Origin: Gnetum montanum
Lineage: Eukaryota; Streptophyta; Gnetopsida; Gnetales; Gnetaceae
Reading direction: 5' to 3'
Assembly (NCBI GenBank): GCA_015680685.1
Contig: MNCI01006925.1
Span: 59,222 to 123,221, forward strand
Length of the DNA: 64,000 nt
The position numbers were made by a program, and so were the translations under genes. Under the pieces are notes generated by a model. The model was not told the DNA's origin, did not search any database, and worked only from the letters and a program-made list of their open reading frames with translations. Positions 48,379-59,679 of this stretch are shown here, piece after piece. How positions within the stretch are numbered: position 1 is the stretch's first letter; every line of letters starts with the position of its first letter.

Positions 48379-51158
48379 ATGCTCCTGGACCAGGTTGTTG
48401 CAGAACTTTCAGCAAAGCATAGCAATTGGAGACCCAGTACAGAGGGTTTCAGACCTGATAATGCTTCTGTAAATGGAGCAGGAGTAACAGGAACAGGAGT
48501 TTGTGATTTATCACGAACCATGTCCAGAGAACTTGAACTGCATCTGGAATCAGAGAGAGAATTCTTCAACAGATTGCTTGCCAGGAATGGAAAAGAGCTA
48601 TTAAGGTCTGCAGCAGCAGACTCTCAGTCTGAATGTGAGTCTTCCTCATCTGGGTATCCCAGACCCTGCATTTCTATTCCCTTTCAGTGGGAGGAGAGGC
48701 CTGGCAAACCCAAGAATAATGCAGAAGCGGAAGAATACATTGAGCAAAATGTTGCAGCTTCTTCTTTAGCTCTTTCTCTGCCTCCTCCTGTGATCAGAAA
48801 AGGAGGAAACACTGCTGCATCTGTTCTACCAAATTACCCAAATCCCCTATCATCCCAACTTTTCAAGCCCGGGCGCAGTCACTTGATGAGGTTAGGCTTT
48901 CGCTCATCCACTGAGCTTCTTCCTGTGGGGACCCCACATAACAGGATGAGCATTGAGGCTCCGGGTGATGATCCTTTTCTGAGAAAAATGCTTCAGAAAA
49001 GCTCCATTCATGACTACGACAACAAGAACAATGAAGCTGAATCTTCTTCTGCTGCTGCTGTTGCTGATGCTCTTGCTAGGCATGAAGAAAAGCTTGTTCT
49101 GGGTGTTGTCAATGTCAGCTACCCTGATGAATTTCAATGGAGGTCTCTCAGAACAGCTTCTCCCATGACCATTTTTGAAGGTCCAGAGGGCAGTCCTGCT
49201 TCCAAGGCTTGTTCTAATCTTCTGTCCTACTGTAGCAGTAATGGTAACAGCCACAGCAGAGCTCTTTCTTCCTGTTCTTCCATGTCCAGAGATTCTGTCC
49301 CAGTTCTTCTTGCCAACCGTCTGGCATCTGCAAATGATTTGCTAAACGCTGTTCCTGTGGAAAGATCTCAGTCTCAGAGATTTGTTCTTCCACTTCCAGC
49401 TCCAGAATCCGATCCTGAAATGGATGAAAACCATCCCTCCAAGAATTCATCCAAGAATACTTCTAATCAACCTCAGGCTCAAGTTCCAGCCCTGATTGCT
49501 TGGAAAGAGGAAACAGCGGAAGAAACACAACAGGATAATAATCGCCTTGCTGTTGCACAAAGAAGAATGGAGCTGTCAACATCATCAGCATCATCAACTT
49601 CTTCTGCTTCTCCTTCGTCGGTTCCTGTTTCAAACAAAAAATCTTCTTTTTGGCGCTCAAGCAGACATCAGCAGCATTATCCTGGCAAATCTGCAACTGA
49701 ATTCTGTTTTGACAGAAGCCTCAGCAGCTCGGCCTGTAACAGGAACAGCTACAGAGACCCTTTTGCGGATGATAACGGCCTCAGAAAACTGATAGATACC
49801 CATGATTTTTCCGGAGGACATTCTCGCTCCAAGCGATGGCTTGACCTCAAGGTAGGGGCAGTTTTCTCATTTTTTGATCTGGTTTCTTCGTTGAAAGTTC
49901 TTTAAATTCTTTAGTTTCAATTTTTTCCTTTTCTTCCTTGTAAGGATTGAATTTAAATCAAATTCAAAGGTGAAATTCTTACAGATCAACCTGCAATTCT
50001 GTTAGCTGTATTTCATTGCTGGTTTATTCGCTGAATCATCATCCTCCCAGCTTTATCTTATCCTAATTACATGGGTAGGATGCATGGATTCTAATGGCTA
50101 TTCACTTCTGTTAAAAGCCAAATTAACATTGATTTTGACGTACGTATCTTTCTTTTCTTATACCAAGTATGTTTCTGTCTACTTGTTTGTTGATTTTGCT
50201 CTGGTTGAATTCAGCTGTCTTGTAAGTTCTAACAGCTGGTCTTCATTGCATGTCACCAAATCATGTAGGATAACTTTTTTGGATCTTCTCATCTAAACAG
50301 ATCATTTAGGATACCTTTCTTGGATCTCATCTAAACAGAACTTCATTTAGCAAGAGATTCGTTGATTCTATCTTTCATGGGACACCCAACATTTCATTGA
50401 ACTAAATTTTGATTCACATCATTCTGTCCCATATAAATTATGCATGTAACAAAATGAAAAGTGGTTCAATCGATTATATGATTGTGTTATAAGTATTATG
50501 CAAGCAAGAAGTTATCAGTTTGAACTACACTTCAAAAAAATGTAAGGTACCAAGTCCAAGCTTGAAAAAAGAGACCTGCTTGAGGAAAGTAGCATGGAGC
50601 CTTCCAATCATAACCCTTTGTTATGAAGATGTGCTTTCGTATTAATACTAAGCGTTCATAAAAAGCCATCATATGTGTGATATTTTTCAACCATGACAAT
50701 TATTTCGTGTGTAAAACAGAAAAGGATGAAGATGGTAGGATGTTGCCCCTGCAATAGTGACAACGACATAGCACTGTGCTCGTCCATGGCTACAGCAAAG
50801 CCAACCCACATGAACAAGAACACCAACACCAACATGATTAACCAGAAAATGTTCAGAGACAAAAAGATATCATGTTCCTCCCATCGTCATAAGATACAGG
50901 TAACAGTACTAACATTTCTCTTTTCAGAGTTTGTTGCTTAGGTAAGGATCATTACTTGGAGCTTCAATGCTCATCCCACCAAGCTTGAGGTTCCCGGAGG
51001 GTTGTTGATGAGCCAAAGCCTTTGAACCCATGCCTTCCTATGAAAATTTCTTTTGCCTGCCTCATAGCTAATGCTTAATAATCTGATATAACTCTCAATA
51101 TGTCTGATTGCAGGTGGAGTGGACAAAATTGCAGGAAAAGGACGAGTTACAGAAATAA
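48379..51158 (+). CDS. DUF688-family protein (565 aa, 3 exons)
   Basis: Exons 48379-49851, 50720-50899 and 51114-51158 are all in phase 0 with GT..AG borders; total 565 codons plus stop. The signature CISIPFQWEERPGKPK (residues 97-112) is the motif that defines plant DUF688 proteins. The rest is low in structure: Ser/Ala-rich runs (near residues 225-235 and 396-415), and acidic PAPESDPEMDE. Exon 2 encodes a Cys-bearing basic segment (KMVGCCPCNSDND), and exon 3 only 14 residues ending in EKDELQK. No TM or signal peptide is seen; the molecular role of the family is unknown to me. Internal frame is free of stops. The first exon is certain; exons 2 and 3 rest on phase, splice borders and an open frame, not on homology. 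A poly(A)-like AATAAA follows near 51175. Confidence 0.85.
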
Positions 51159-52225
51159 AGATATACATGTATAATAAATAAAGGATGATGCAGACAAAAC
51201 CAGAGCTAAAACAAGAAGACGGCTCGTTTTCATCGTCATTGAATCGAATCTTTATTTATAAGTATACGGCCTAGATGGCTCTGAAGTTTGCTTGGACTTG
51301 CAAAGTTTTGCATACTTGTAATTTTATTTGATGATCCATTTATATAACCTCAACGTGTCTTTTTCATTAAAAGAATCTAAAAGGAGTTGCCCGCATGTGT
51401 TTTATGCCATGAGTGCTGGGTCAAAGGCTAGGTCTCTCAGGAATATGTTCTAATTCAAAAAAAGCATATTGGACTTCCTAAATTTAAAAATGGTTTGAAT
51501 TCACCAACTTGCAGGATTCTCTCAACTAAAAAACTTACATTCATATGGGCATAATCACAATCAAAGAAATTCCAGGTATCTTCCCATTCACAAGACTTTT
51601 TCGTAACTTAATCGGATATACCGTTGAACAAACTTAAAATCTTAACATTCATATTAACATAAGTGAGCTCGTGCGTAAGTGATCAAACGATGCCTTAAAG
51701 AAATCCAAAAGTATCTCCTGCTTCAAAGTAATTCACGAAAATTAAAATACTCATTATTTAATGATCATGTGATGTTAATTTTAGCCAATAGGACAAAGGT
51801 CTAAGCCAAGATGCGTTTTGGATGTGAGGTTACCTTCTAACAATCAATGATATCACTGGAGATCGAATTGATTTGGTTTGTATCCGGTAATATATATATA
51901 TATATATTCAATTCATGTCACTTGAAGCAACAACCTAAGCAGTTGTCTTCAGAATTTCCTGTGCAACTTATCCTTGTAAGGCAGTGCAGCGATAATGTAG
52001 AGTGATTGCCCCTAGATTCTTTTTGAATTGCTTGTCTGCAGCAGTCTCAGCTGGTAACTTGTTCCTCCTTGTAACTTTAGCGGTGTCAGGCAATAAGCCC
52101 GAATCTCCTTAGCCTCTAATCTGACACTATTATAGCACATTAGGCAATAAACTCAAATCTCCACCTTTGATTTGTCACTATTGCAGCACATTGATGACAA
52201 GCAATAAGCTCTAGCTTGCTTTTCT
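51159..52225. other. 3' flank of the DUF688 gene
   Basis: No gene. An (AT)n tract lies at about 51891-51906. From about 52.0 kb the sequence passes into repeat DNA. Confidence 0.5.
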
Positions 52226-52229
52226 ACAG

Positions 52230-53160
52230 GTTCCTATGGCTAGCACGATACACCACCCATGTACCAAGATTTACTTTGAGTTGGAAATGTCATCATAACT
52301 CTAAACTATATGATAATCTAAATGATTTACATACCAAGGTTTACAAATCCTCTAAATGATTGATAATCTTGTTGATCTGATTTGTAGATTAGTACTCATC
52401 ATAAGCTATCATAGATAATATACAATAAGTACTGTTTCTAATTTTTGTAAATCATAACAATCTTTGGACTTGTTATTACTCTAGGTTAGGTTATGCTAAG
52501 TTCATGAATACTTCTTGTATTTTAGGGGTACCACTCAAGCAATGCTACAACTTTTACATGGTTGCATTGTCTTCTCACATCATGGGCTCATTGCACACTT
52601 ACAATGCTTGCATATAAACTAATATCCTCTTAGTCTTACATGAGCTAGACTTCTCTGGACTCCTTCAACGATCCACCACTAAGTTGGTTTAGGTATCTTC
52701 AACAATTGAATCTGTCATTTGGATTTTCTTTGTTGAATTTCTTAGGTCTATGATGCATTAGTTTTGCTTTTGGTGCTGGGCATATCTAGGACTTTAGCTT
52801 TTCTTACTTTACATCTTTTCTCATGTACCTTTTGGTAATATTGGGAACTCTTTTTCTTCTACTTCTCTTCATACTTAAGATTCAGAGCTTTCTCTATTTG
52901 TGGTCTTATGAATCACTACATTGTACCTTTTGGGTTACAAATTCTTTTCCTTCTTATTGTTTTGACATTGCTATGCTTCTCATTGATTCACATTGTTGTA
53001 TCTAGTCTTATTCATGCTTACAAAGTGTGAACTTGAGTTTCCTTATTCTTCCTAAGTAGTTGTGTCTTTCTAGTGAACTCTCATAACCTTTGATAACTAG
53101 TTATGGATTAAGTTTAAAAACTAATGATTGTATTTTATCTTAAGATATTATATTCTAACA
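52230..53160 (-). repeat. 3' LTR of the copia-like element
   Basis: Starts (minus strand) TGTTAGAATATAATATC after the purine tract. The lower boundary is approximate, set by where similarity to the other copy fades. Confidence 0.7.
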
Positions 53161-54589
53161 CTCCCCTTCAAGCATTAGTTTCTTAACTCATTCCTTCATA
53201 TTTGCAAATTCATTAAGTGGTTAAACTTCTTTTATTTTGGGCATGATTAAACTTAACACATTCTCCCCTTCAAAGTTAAAAACATGATATTTTATCTTGG
53301 ATACATCCTTTTCTCCCCATTGCAGTATAGGGTTATGATGACCTTGTCTTTTTTGGCATTTTACCACCAAAATGCATGAAATGAGATCCAAGTGATGATA
53401 CCATTTGAGTTCCCTGGCCTAGGGCATGAAGCTATTAATGCATAACCCTAGTAAAGATCTCTTTCACATAATCACACTATATCACATTCACTTTGGGTAG
53501 CTTGAAGTCTTCAAGATATAATGTGCCATTCTTCCTTCCTTCCATTGTGTGGAATAATTCTCAATGCCTCTACTATGTTGTATATGGGGCAAGAATCCTT
53601 ATCAATATTATTAAATGGTGGGGCCTATAACTTCTGTCGTTATTCAAATAGTTCTTGCAGCTAAAACAATGTTTTTACTTTATCTAACATTGAATAAGCT
53701 TACTAAGTGAATTGCTAGTTGTATGCACAACTAAGAATTGAACTTGCAACCTCATACTAGAAGTACTCAAAGTTTGAAAAATCTTCTTCCTTGGGAATTG
53801 AACCATAAGGTTGAATGAAATGGAATTGTGATTAACACCCATCTTGAGGTCCTTATAACTTAAAGTTTTAAGTCATCTAAAAAATGATTTTGAAATCCAT
53901 GAAAGATTATGTATCATATCCTATTCTCATTTCCATAATAAATTAGGAATTGCTTTTTTTATCTTTCATATTCTTGTTCAACATCAAACATGTGGTAGTA
54001 ACTTCTATATTTGAAAATGAAAATTTCTAAATAACAAATTATTTCTTGCCTTCTTCTTTGTACTAAAAGTAATGCTTCTTCCCTACAATTGCAAACTGTT
54101 ATAGCTCCTTTCTTGATGTGTGCTTCATCGAGTAAGAAAATGATGTAGATTAGCATCCTTGGTTACAAATCATAAGCTTGAATTCATAATACATTTTGAT
54201 GGCACTTTGCTCAACCTTGTTTCTATTAATAAATCATCTTCACTTCATCCTACAATAACCCAATTCTTCTGCATTATGTTATGTTTATGACCATAACTCT
54301 CCTATAGTTGTTTTCTTGAAACATCGCCTCTTTTTCATTTCTTCTTTCTAAATTTCATTTATAGGAATACTTCAGGATTGTCCTTGCTAATTCATTTAGA
54401 CTTATGGGTTCTTTGTATAGGTCCTTCTTGATTGTCTAAAGCCACCTTCTTAATATCTTCATTCAACTTCTTTGTTTTTCTTCTTTTAATTTTTCATATG
54501 CTTCTTATGAACTTAGTTTATCACTATGCCTAATATTTAACATTACAATCTCATCTCTACCTTAACTCATCACTAGCTCTAATACCTTA

Positions 54590-55596
54590 TAACGGTTTCA
54601 TTTTATAGCTTTTCTTGGTAACTCTAATATACCAAGATCTATTCTAAGTTGGAAGTATCATTATAACTCTAAACTATATGATAACTATGATTTATAATTC
54701 TTTCTATAGTTACAAGTATTGTAAATCTTACTAACTGCTTACCCCCTAAATGATAAATAAAATCATGTTGATCTAATTTATAAATTAGTACTCATTCTAA
54801 CCTATCGTAATTCTTTTGCTTCAATGGTGTCACTCTAGAAGTGCTCTAACTTTTATATGGTTACAATGTCTCCTCGCATCATGGGTTCATGACATACTTT
54901 TGGCTAGGGGTGTTGAAACCCTAGAATAATTGTAATCTACATACACCCCAAGATATATAGTCCAACTAGAACTTTATAGCTTAGCATTGCCTACTAGAAT
55001 CAAGCCCATGACTTTGAGTATATAAATCAAAATTCTTACCACTAGGCTAACACCTCAAATCAAGAGTCATACCACTTGGCCCATGGCATACTTACAATGC
55101 TTATATGTAAACCAATATCCTTAATCTTATATGAGTTAGGCTACTATAGACTCCTTTAATAATCTATTGCTAAGTTGGTTTAGTTATCTTCAACAATTAA
55201 TAGACTACTACTTCAATCATAGCATGTTCTTCTTTCCTTCGTAGCCTTTGCAACTACTCCTTTTGTGAATCCTTCATTTGGATTTACTATGCTAAATTTC
55301 TTGGGTCCATGATTCATCAGTAGTCCTTTTGATGCTGGGCATATCCAAGACTTTTCTTACTCTACGTCTTTCTTCATGTACCATTTGGTATTACTAGAAA
55401 CTTTTTTCTTCTACTACTCTTCACACTTACAATTTGGAGCTTCCTTTATTTGTGGTCTTACAAATCACAACCATTGTATATTTTGGTTTATGAATGCTTT
55501 TTCTTGTTTTTGTTCTAACATTGGCCTACTTCTTGTTGATTCATCTTATTGTATCTTATCTTACTCATGCTTATGAAGTGTGAACTTGGGTTTCCT
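54590..55596 (-). repeat. 5' LTR of the copia-like element, truncated and carrying a SINE
   Basis: Matches 52260-53050 in blocks such as CTCTAAACTATATGATAA and AAGTTGGTTTAG. The match is interrupted by the SINE at 54900-55081 and ends at 55596. Confidence 0.75.
54900..55081 (-). mobile_element. SINE, family B, full copy with target duplication
   Basis: Inserted in the copia-like LTR, where the other LTR copy has no such sequence. The flanks CATGACATACTT (54888-54899) and CATGGCATACTT (55082-55093) are a 12-bp target duplication with one change. Read on the minus strand it starts GGCCAAGTGGTATGACTCTT, then repeats a tRNA-like start GTTAGCCTAGTGGTAAGAAT, has the B box GGGCTTGATTCTAGTAGGC, and ends CTAGGGTTTCAACACCCCTA. 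Confidence 0.85.
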
Positions 55597-55790
55597 TATT
55601 GATGAGCAAAGAACAATCTCAATACCCAACCATACAAATCACAAGTGTATGCAAGTTACCTAATGATAACCCATAGAATAGGCTAGCATAGTAACTAGAT
55701 AGCTATACACTTTCAATCATAGGTTATTGTCTTCGAAATTATATTCATGTAGCCTTACTATGTATGGTTAAGTGTAATTGAAACATATGA
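55597..55790 (-). repeat. Inverted 3' end of an Athila-like LTR
   Basis: TGATGAGC at 55600 then CCCAACCATACAAATCACAA is the reverse complement of the LTR end type seen in elements 1 and 2 (..GTATGGTTGGG..GCTCATCA). The block near 55765, ATGTATGGTTAAGTG, also matches the reverse of CTTAACCATACAATT in element 2. Confidence 0.65.
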
Positions 55791-55824
55791 TATTGATGTT
55801 ATTGAGATCATATTAAAATATTAT

Positions 55825-56065
55825 TGATGATTCATGAAAAGATAGGCTGCATCGACTGCCATGCATCGACGCAACCCCGTCGATGTATCCTTGTTTACGC
55901 ATGATTACATGTGTTAATGTAGATGCAAGTAAAGCCTATATAAATGCAGCTACCACCCACATTTATGACATCTTAAGTTATTAGCATAGTGAAACCCTTG
56001 TAGTTTAGTTTCTCTAGAGTTAGAATAGTTTCCCATTCTATGTGCTCTTGATTGGCCTAGAACAT
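55825..56065 (+). repeat. 5' part of an Athila-like LTR
   Basis: Begins TGATGATTC; has a cluster of CATCGA/TCGATG motifs in place of the CGATATCG array, a TATA box TATATAAA at 55937, and AGAGTTAGAATAG as in the element 2 LTR. It breaks off into RNase H sequence near 56066, so R/U5, gag and most of pol are missing. Confidence 0.65.
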
Positions 56066-57770
56066 TTCACATTATGAAAGATGCATCCAATTATGCCTTG
56101 GGGGCCATGCTTACACAATTGGATGATTAGAAATGTCCTTACTATATCCATTGTGCAAGCAGGAGCATTGTGGGAGCACAGTTAAACTACATCACAACGA
56201 AGAAGGAGTGCATGATGGTGGTGTATGCCTTAAAGAAATTTAGGCACTAAGTGCTTGGATATCAAGTTTTGATGCACACAAACCATAGTGCATTTAGGTT
56301 CCTCATGAACAAGCCAATGGTAAGCCCTCGTGTCATACGATGGCTAGTAACCCTACAAGAGTTTGATTTTACAATGGTGGACAAAAAGGAAATTGAGAAG
56401 CTAGTCATCGACCACTTGTCTCAGTTATGATGGGACAGTGAAGAGGATGAAAGACCTTTATTTAATTAATTTTGAGATGAACTCCTCTTTACAAAATCTA
56501 TTAAAGTTCAAAATCCCAACATTCCTAACCGGTATAAGGAATTTCTTTTCTATTGTTCACTTAGGAGACACCTTAGGAATGGAACAATAGGAAGAAACAA
56601 TAGCATCTTCACCAAGCCAAGCATTACATGGAAATTAGGGGCAACCTTTACAAAGTTTTTGCTAATGGCTTGGTACAATGATACATGCCTAATGCTAATC
56701 AATTGAAGATCCTCTAGGTTTCTCATGAGGGTCCTTGTGGGGGCCATTATGTAGGAAAGAGGACAGTTGTAAAACTCCTTATGGTAGGATACTACTGGCC
56801 AACAATCTTTAGGCACGTTTATCATTTCTCTTGTTTGTGTGAGTGCTGCCAAAGAGATGGAGGGATGACTATATAGAAGGAAGGGTCCTAATAGTGGATC
56901 CAACCACTGGAGCCTTTTGATCTTTGGGACATTGACTTCATGGGGCCCATCAATCCCATGTCTAATGGAAAGACATATATCATCATAGTTGTTAACTACT
57001 ACATCAAGTTGGCCAAAGCTGTGGCTGTCACTTATTATTCATCCTCTACTACAACACATTTTGTTCAAAAAAGTGTGATAAACAAGTTTGACATGTCAAG
57101 GGTACTTATTTTTGATAATGGAACTCATTTCATGGGTTCTACCTCTTGGAAACTAATGCAATGCTTATGGGTGAAACATAAATTAACAACTTCTTATCAC
57201 TCCCAAGGTAACAGTCAAGCTGAAGTCACTAATAGGGAAATAACTAGAATAGTAACACACATCATTAGTAGATGCAAGAAAGACTAGAGCACAAAACTTA
57301 ATGATGCTCTCTAGGTCTATCAATCCACTTGGAAATTTCCTATTAGTTTTTCTTCCTATGAGTTAGTGTATGGAAAATTACCAACACTTTTGATCCAAGT
57401 TGAGCTTTGTACACTTTTAAAGGCTTGTGAACTTGACCTTAATTTGAGCCTCTAGCATAAAAGAAATGTTTAATGACATTAAATGTGCTAGATAAAAATT
57501 GACAGGTAGCCCTATCCATGAATGAGATGCACAAGGCACATGCCAAACAATGTCATCATTTGCACATAAGGAAAGTTAAATTCTAACTAGGAGACAAGGT
57601 TCTTTATTGAAATCCCATGCATGTACCATAATGGAAAAAATTTCAAATGCTATGAGAAGGACCTTATATCATTCATAAAACTTTTCCTTCTAGGGCTATG
57701 ACAATTTACCACCCTTTAAGTCCAAAAAAACAATCATTAGTCAACATTGAAACACCACAAAATCCAAACT
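56066..57770 (+). pseudogene. Athila-like RNase H and integrase fragment (element 3)
   Basis: RNase H begins FHIMKDASNYALGAMLTQLDD and runs to HTNHSAFRFLMNKPMVSPR, close to element 2. The integrase core follows: DFMGPINPMSNGKTY, then FDNGTHFMGS and QAEVTNREI, so D, D and E are present. The C-terminal block GPYIIH.TFPSRAMTIY ends near 57720. Stops and frameshifts are frequent. This copy retains the integrase that element 2 has lost. Confidence 0.85.
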
Positions 57771-57789
57771 ATGGCATCCTAATTGCAAA

Positions 57790-58560
57790 TTTTTCTAAGA
57801 GTCGAGACTACACTCTCCACTACCTTAGAGTGTAGTTAGCCTCTCATGGAGAGTGTAGTCAACATGAAAGCCAGGTTTGCAATTTTTTCTAAGTGTTAAC
57901 ACAAAGCTAGTCACTGCAAATTTTTCTAAGTGCTGGGACTACTCTCTCCACTGTCATAGAGCATAGTCAGCCTCTCATGGAGATCGTAGTTAGCACAAAC
58001 CCAATTTTGTATAGTTTTCTTTAAGTGTTAAAACTACGCTTTCCATTGCCCTAGAGCATAGTCAACCTCTAGTGGAGAGTGTAGTTAGCAAAAAGTAGCT
58101 TTTCACAAGTTTTGGCAAGTCCCAGACTATGCTCACCCCTAGTTGGAAGCATAGTTAGCCTCTCATGGGGAGCGTAGTCTACCAAAAAGCCCAGATTCCA
58201 CTAGCATTGAGACTACACTCNTTCTACCAAAAAGCCCAGATTCCACTAGCATTGAGACTACACTCTTCTCCAACCTAGAGTGTAGCTAGTAGGAAGAAAG
58301 TTTTTTTGCAAACTTTTTTTAAGTTCCAGGACTACATTCTCCACTACCATAGAGCATAGTCAGCCCTCAATGGAGAGCGTAGTAAACCAAAATAGCCTCT
58401 GGCAGTCTCCAAAGCATAGCAACAACACACCAACGTAGTCAACTCACCCCTAGCAAGCGTAGTTGGTGGAATCTTTATCTCTCTTGCATCCCTTCGTGCC
58501 CAGAATTGTAACCACACTCGACCCCACCAACCAAGTGGAGAGTGTAGTCCCAACCATCCT
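57790..58560. repeat. Hairpin-forming minisatellite (GAGAGTGTAGT type)
   Basis: About six to seven diverged units of roughly 80-130 bp. A typical unit has ACTACACTCTCCA, a spacer with TAGAGTGTAGTTAGCCTCTC, then TGGAGAGTGTAGT: the ends are perfect 13-base inverted arms. Units near 57799, 57915, 58030, 58128, 58208, 58251 and 58329. Similar arms recur at 59450-59585. Confidence 0.8.
58178..58265. repeat. 43-bp exact duplication around a single N
   Basis: 58178-58220 and 58223-58265 are identical 43-base copies (TCTACCAAAAAGCCC .. GACTACACTC) separated by 'nt' at 58221-58222. This looks like two contig ends joined without merging their overlap. Confidence 0.85.
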
Positions 58561-59670
58561 CTCTACCATGTGGCGACCATGCTGCATTTCATGCTAATGC
58601 CAACCCTATAAAGACCTTGCATCCTCAACATTTTTAGGGTTGGCATTTTGGCAAATTAAGGGTTGGCAAATTTTTGGGTTAGGATTTGGTGAAGTTGCAG
58701 ATGACTGTAGGCCCACTACAACCCCATCGCAGCCTAGTAGAACACTGCAGTGTTCAACTCAATAGATACAGACACCCTAACGAGTGCTAGTCTTCATGAC
58801 TAGACACCTCCAAGATTATGACTATGCTCTCCACTACGCTTGTTGTACCTCGTGTACCTTCTAACCCCTTTTGGTGTTAACTAAACTTAACCCCATTTGG
58901 GGTTGTTTTCTGCTTCTCTCTCTCTTTGCATTTTTTACTATTTCATCACATAGTTTCACCTACAACTATACTTAGGCAACAATCCCTACATGTTGACACC
59001 CTCATTTTCATCGAAAAACTTGACTATGCTTGACACCATTAACATTGTTGACACCATTTTAACACTTAGCACTGTTTGAAATCAACATCATATCTAACCA
59101 CGTAGCACCCTCATTGCATCCAGTAAGTTTTTATTTAATTGACAAAACCATTTAGGGTACCCCAGCTTTGCCTTCAATAGGCCCTCACGTGGATTTGGAG
59201 TTAGGTTGTGCACCTGTGAACCTCAGTGTCCTAGCCACCAACATTTTTGATTATTATAATTTCTACCACTAGAAGGATGACCAACCCCTTTGTCAAGCTC
59301 CATTGAGGTTGTCTTGTGAGCTCTCTACACTGTAGTTGTCCACTGATCCATCGGTGTAGATTGGACCCCATAGTCAGTTCCCTCGAGACCTCGCATGGCA
59401 ACCCAAAATCACACTTCTCTCCATTATTTTGTTAAGTTCCTGTTGTCTTCAATTGGAGTGTAGTCATCTTTAGCATAGATAGTGTAGTCAACTCTTTATC
59501 ATGAAGAGCGTAGTTGGCTCTTCACAGTGGAGAGCATAGCCAGTGTAGACAGCGTAGTCAGCTCTCCATAGTGGAGAGTGTAGTAAGTAGTATCAGCCAA
59601 AATAGAGTTAGTTTTAGCTTGGTCCACTATATTTTGTAGCCAACAACTTTTATAGTTTCCCTTTACAACT
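58561..59670 (+). other. Probable LTR/leader of the Tat-like element 4
   Basis: A TATA-like CCCTATAAAGACC lies at about 58604, after the minisatellite, and gag-like text starts near 59680. This fits an LTR with a repeat-rich U3 followed by leader DNA, but I cannot fix the LTR ends or a PBS. GAGAGCGTAGT-type units recur at 59450-59585. Confidence 0.4.
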
Positions 59671-59679
59671 TGATCTGCA

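Larger units (their letters stand above)
52230..55596 (-). mobile_element. Copia-like LTR element, short interior, truncated at its 5' LTR
   Basis: 52.26-53.05 kb and 54.64-55.59 kb are diverged direct copies of one sequence. On the minus strand the element reads 5' LTR (55596 to about 54590), PBS-like GGTATTAGAGC (54586-54576; one change from GGTATCAGAGC), about 1.4 kb interior, purine tract GAAGGGGAG (53170-53162), and 3' LTR starting TGTTAGAATATAATATC at 53160. I find no gag or pol domain inside, so it is either non-autonomous or decayed. About 110 bases expected at the start of the 5' LTR are missing; the Athila-like fragment begins exactly there. Confidence 0.75.

Noticed and set aside
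53380-53430. Second PBS-like site GATGATACCATTTGAG inside the copia-like element
   Set aside because: Only the GATACCA core matches and there is no LTR end next to it.
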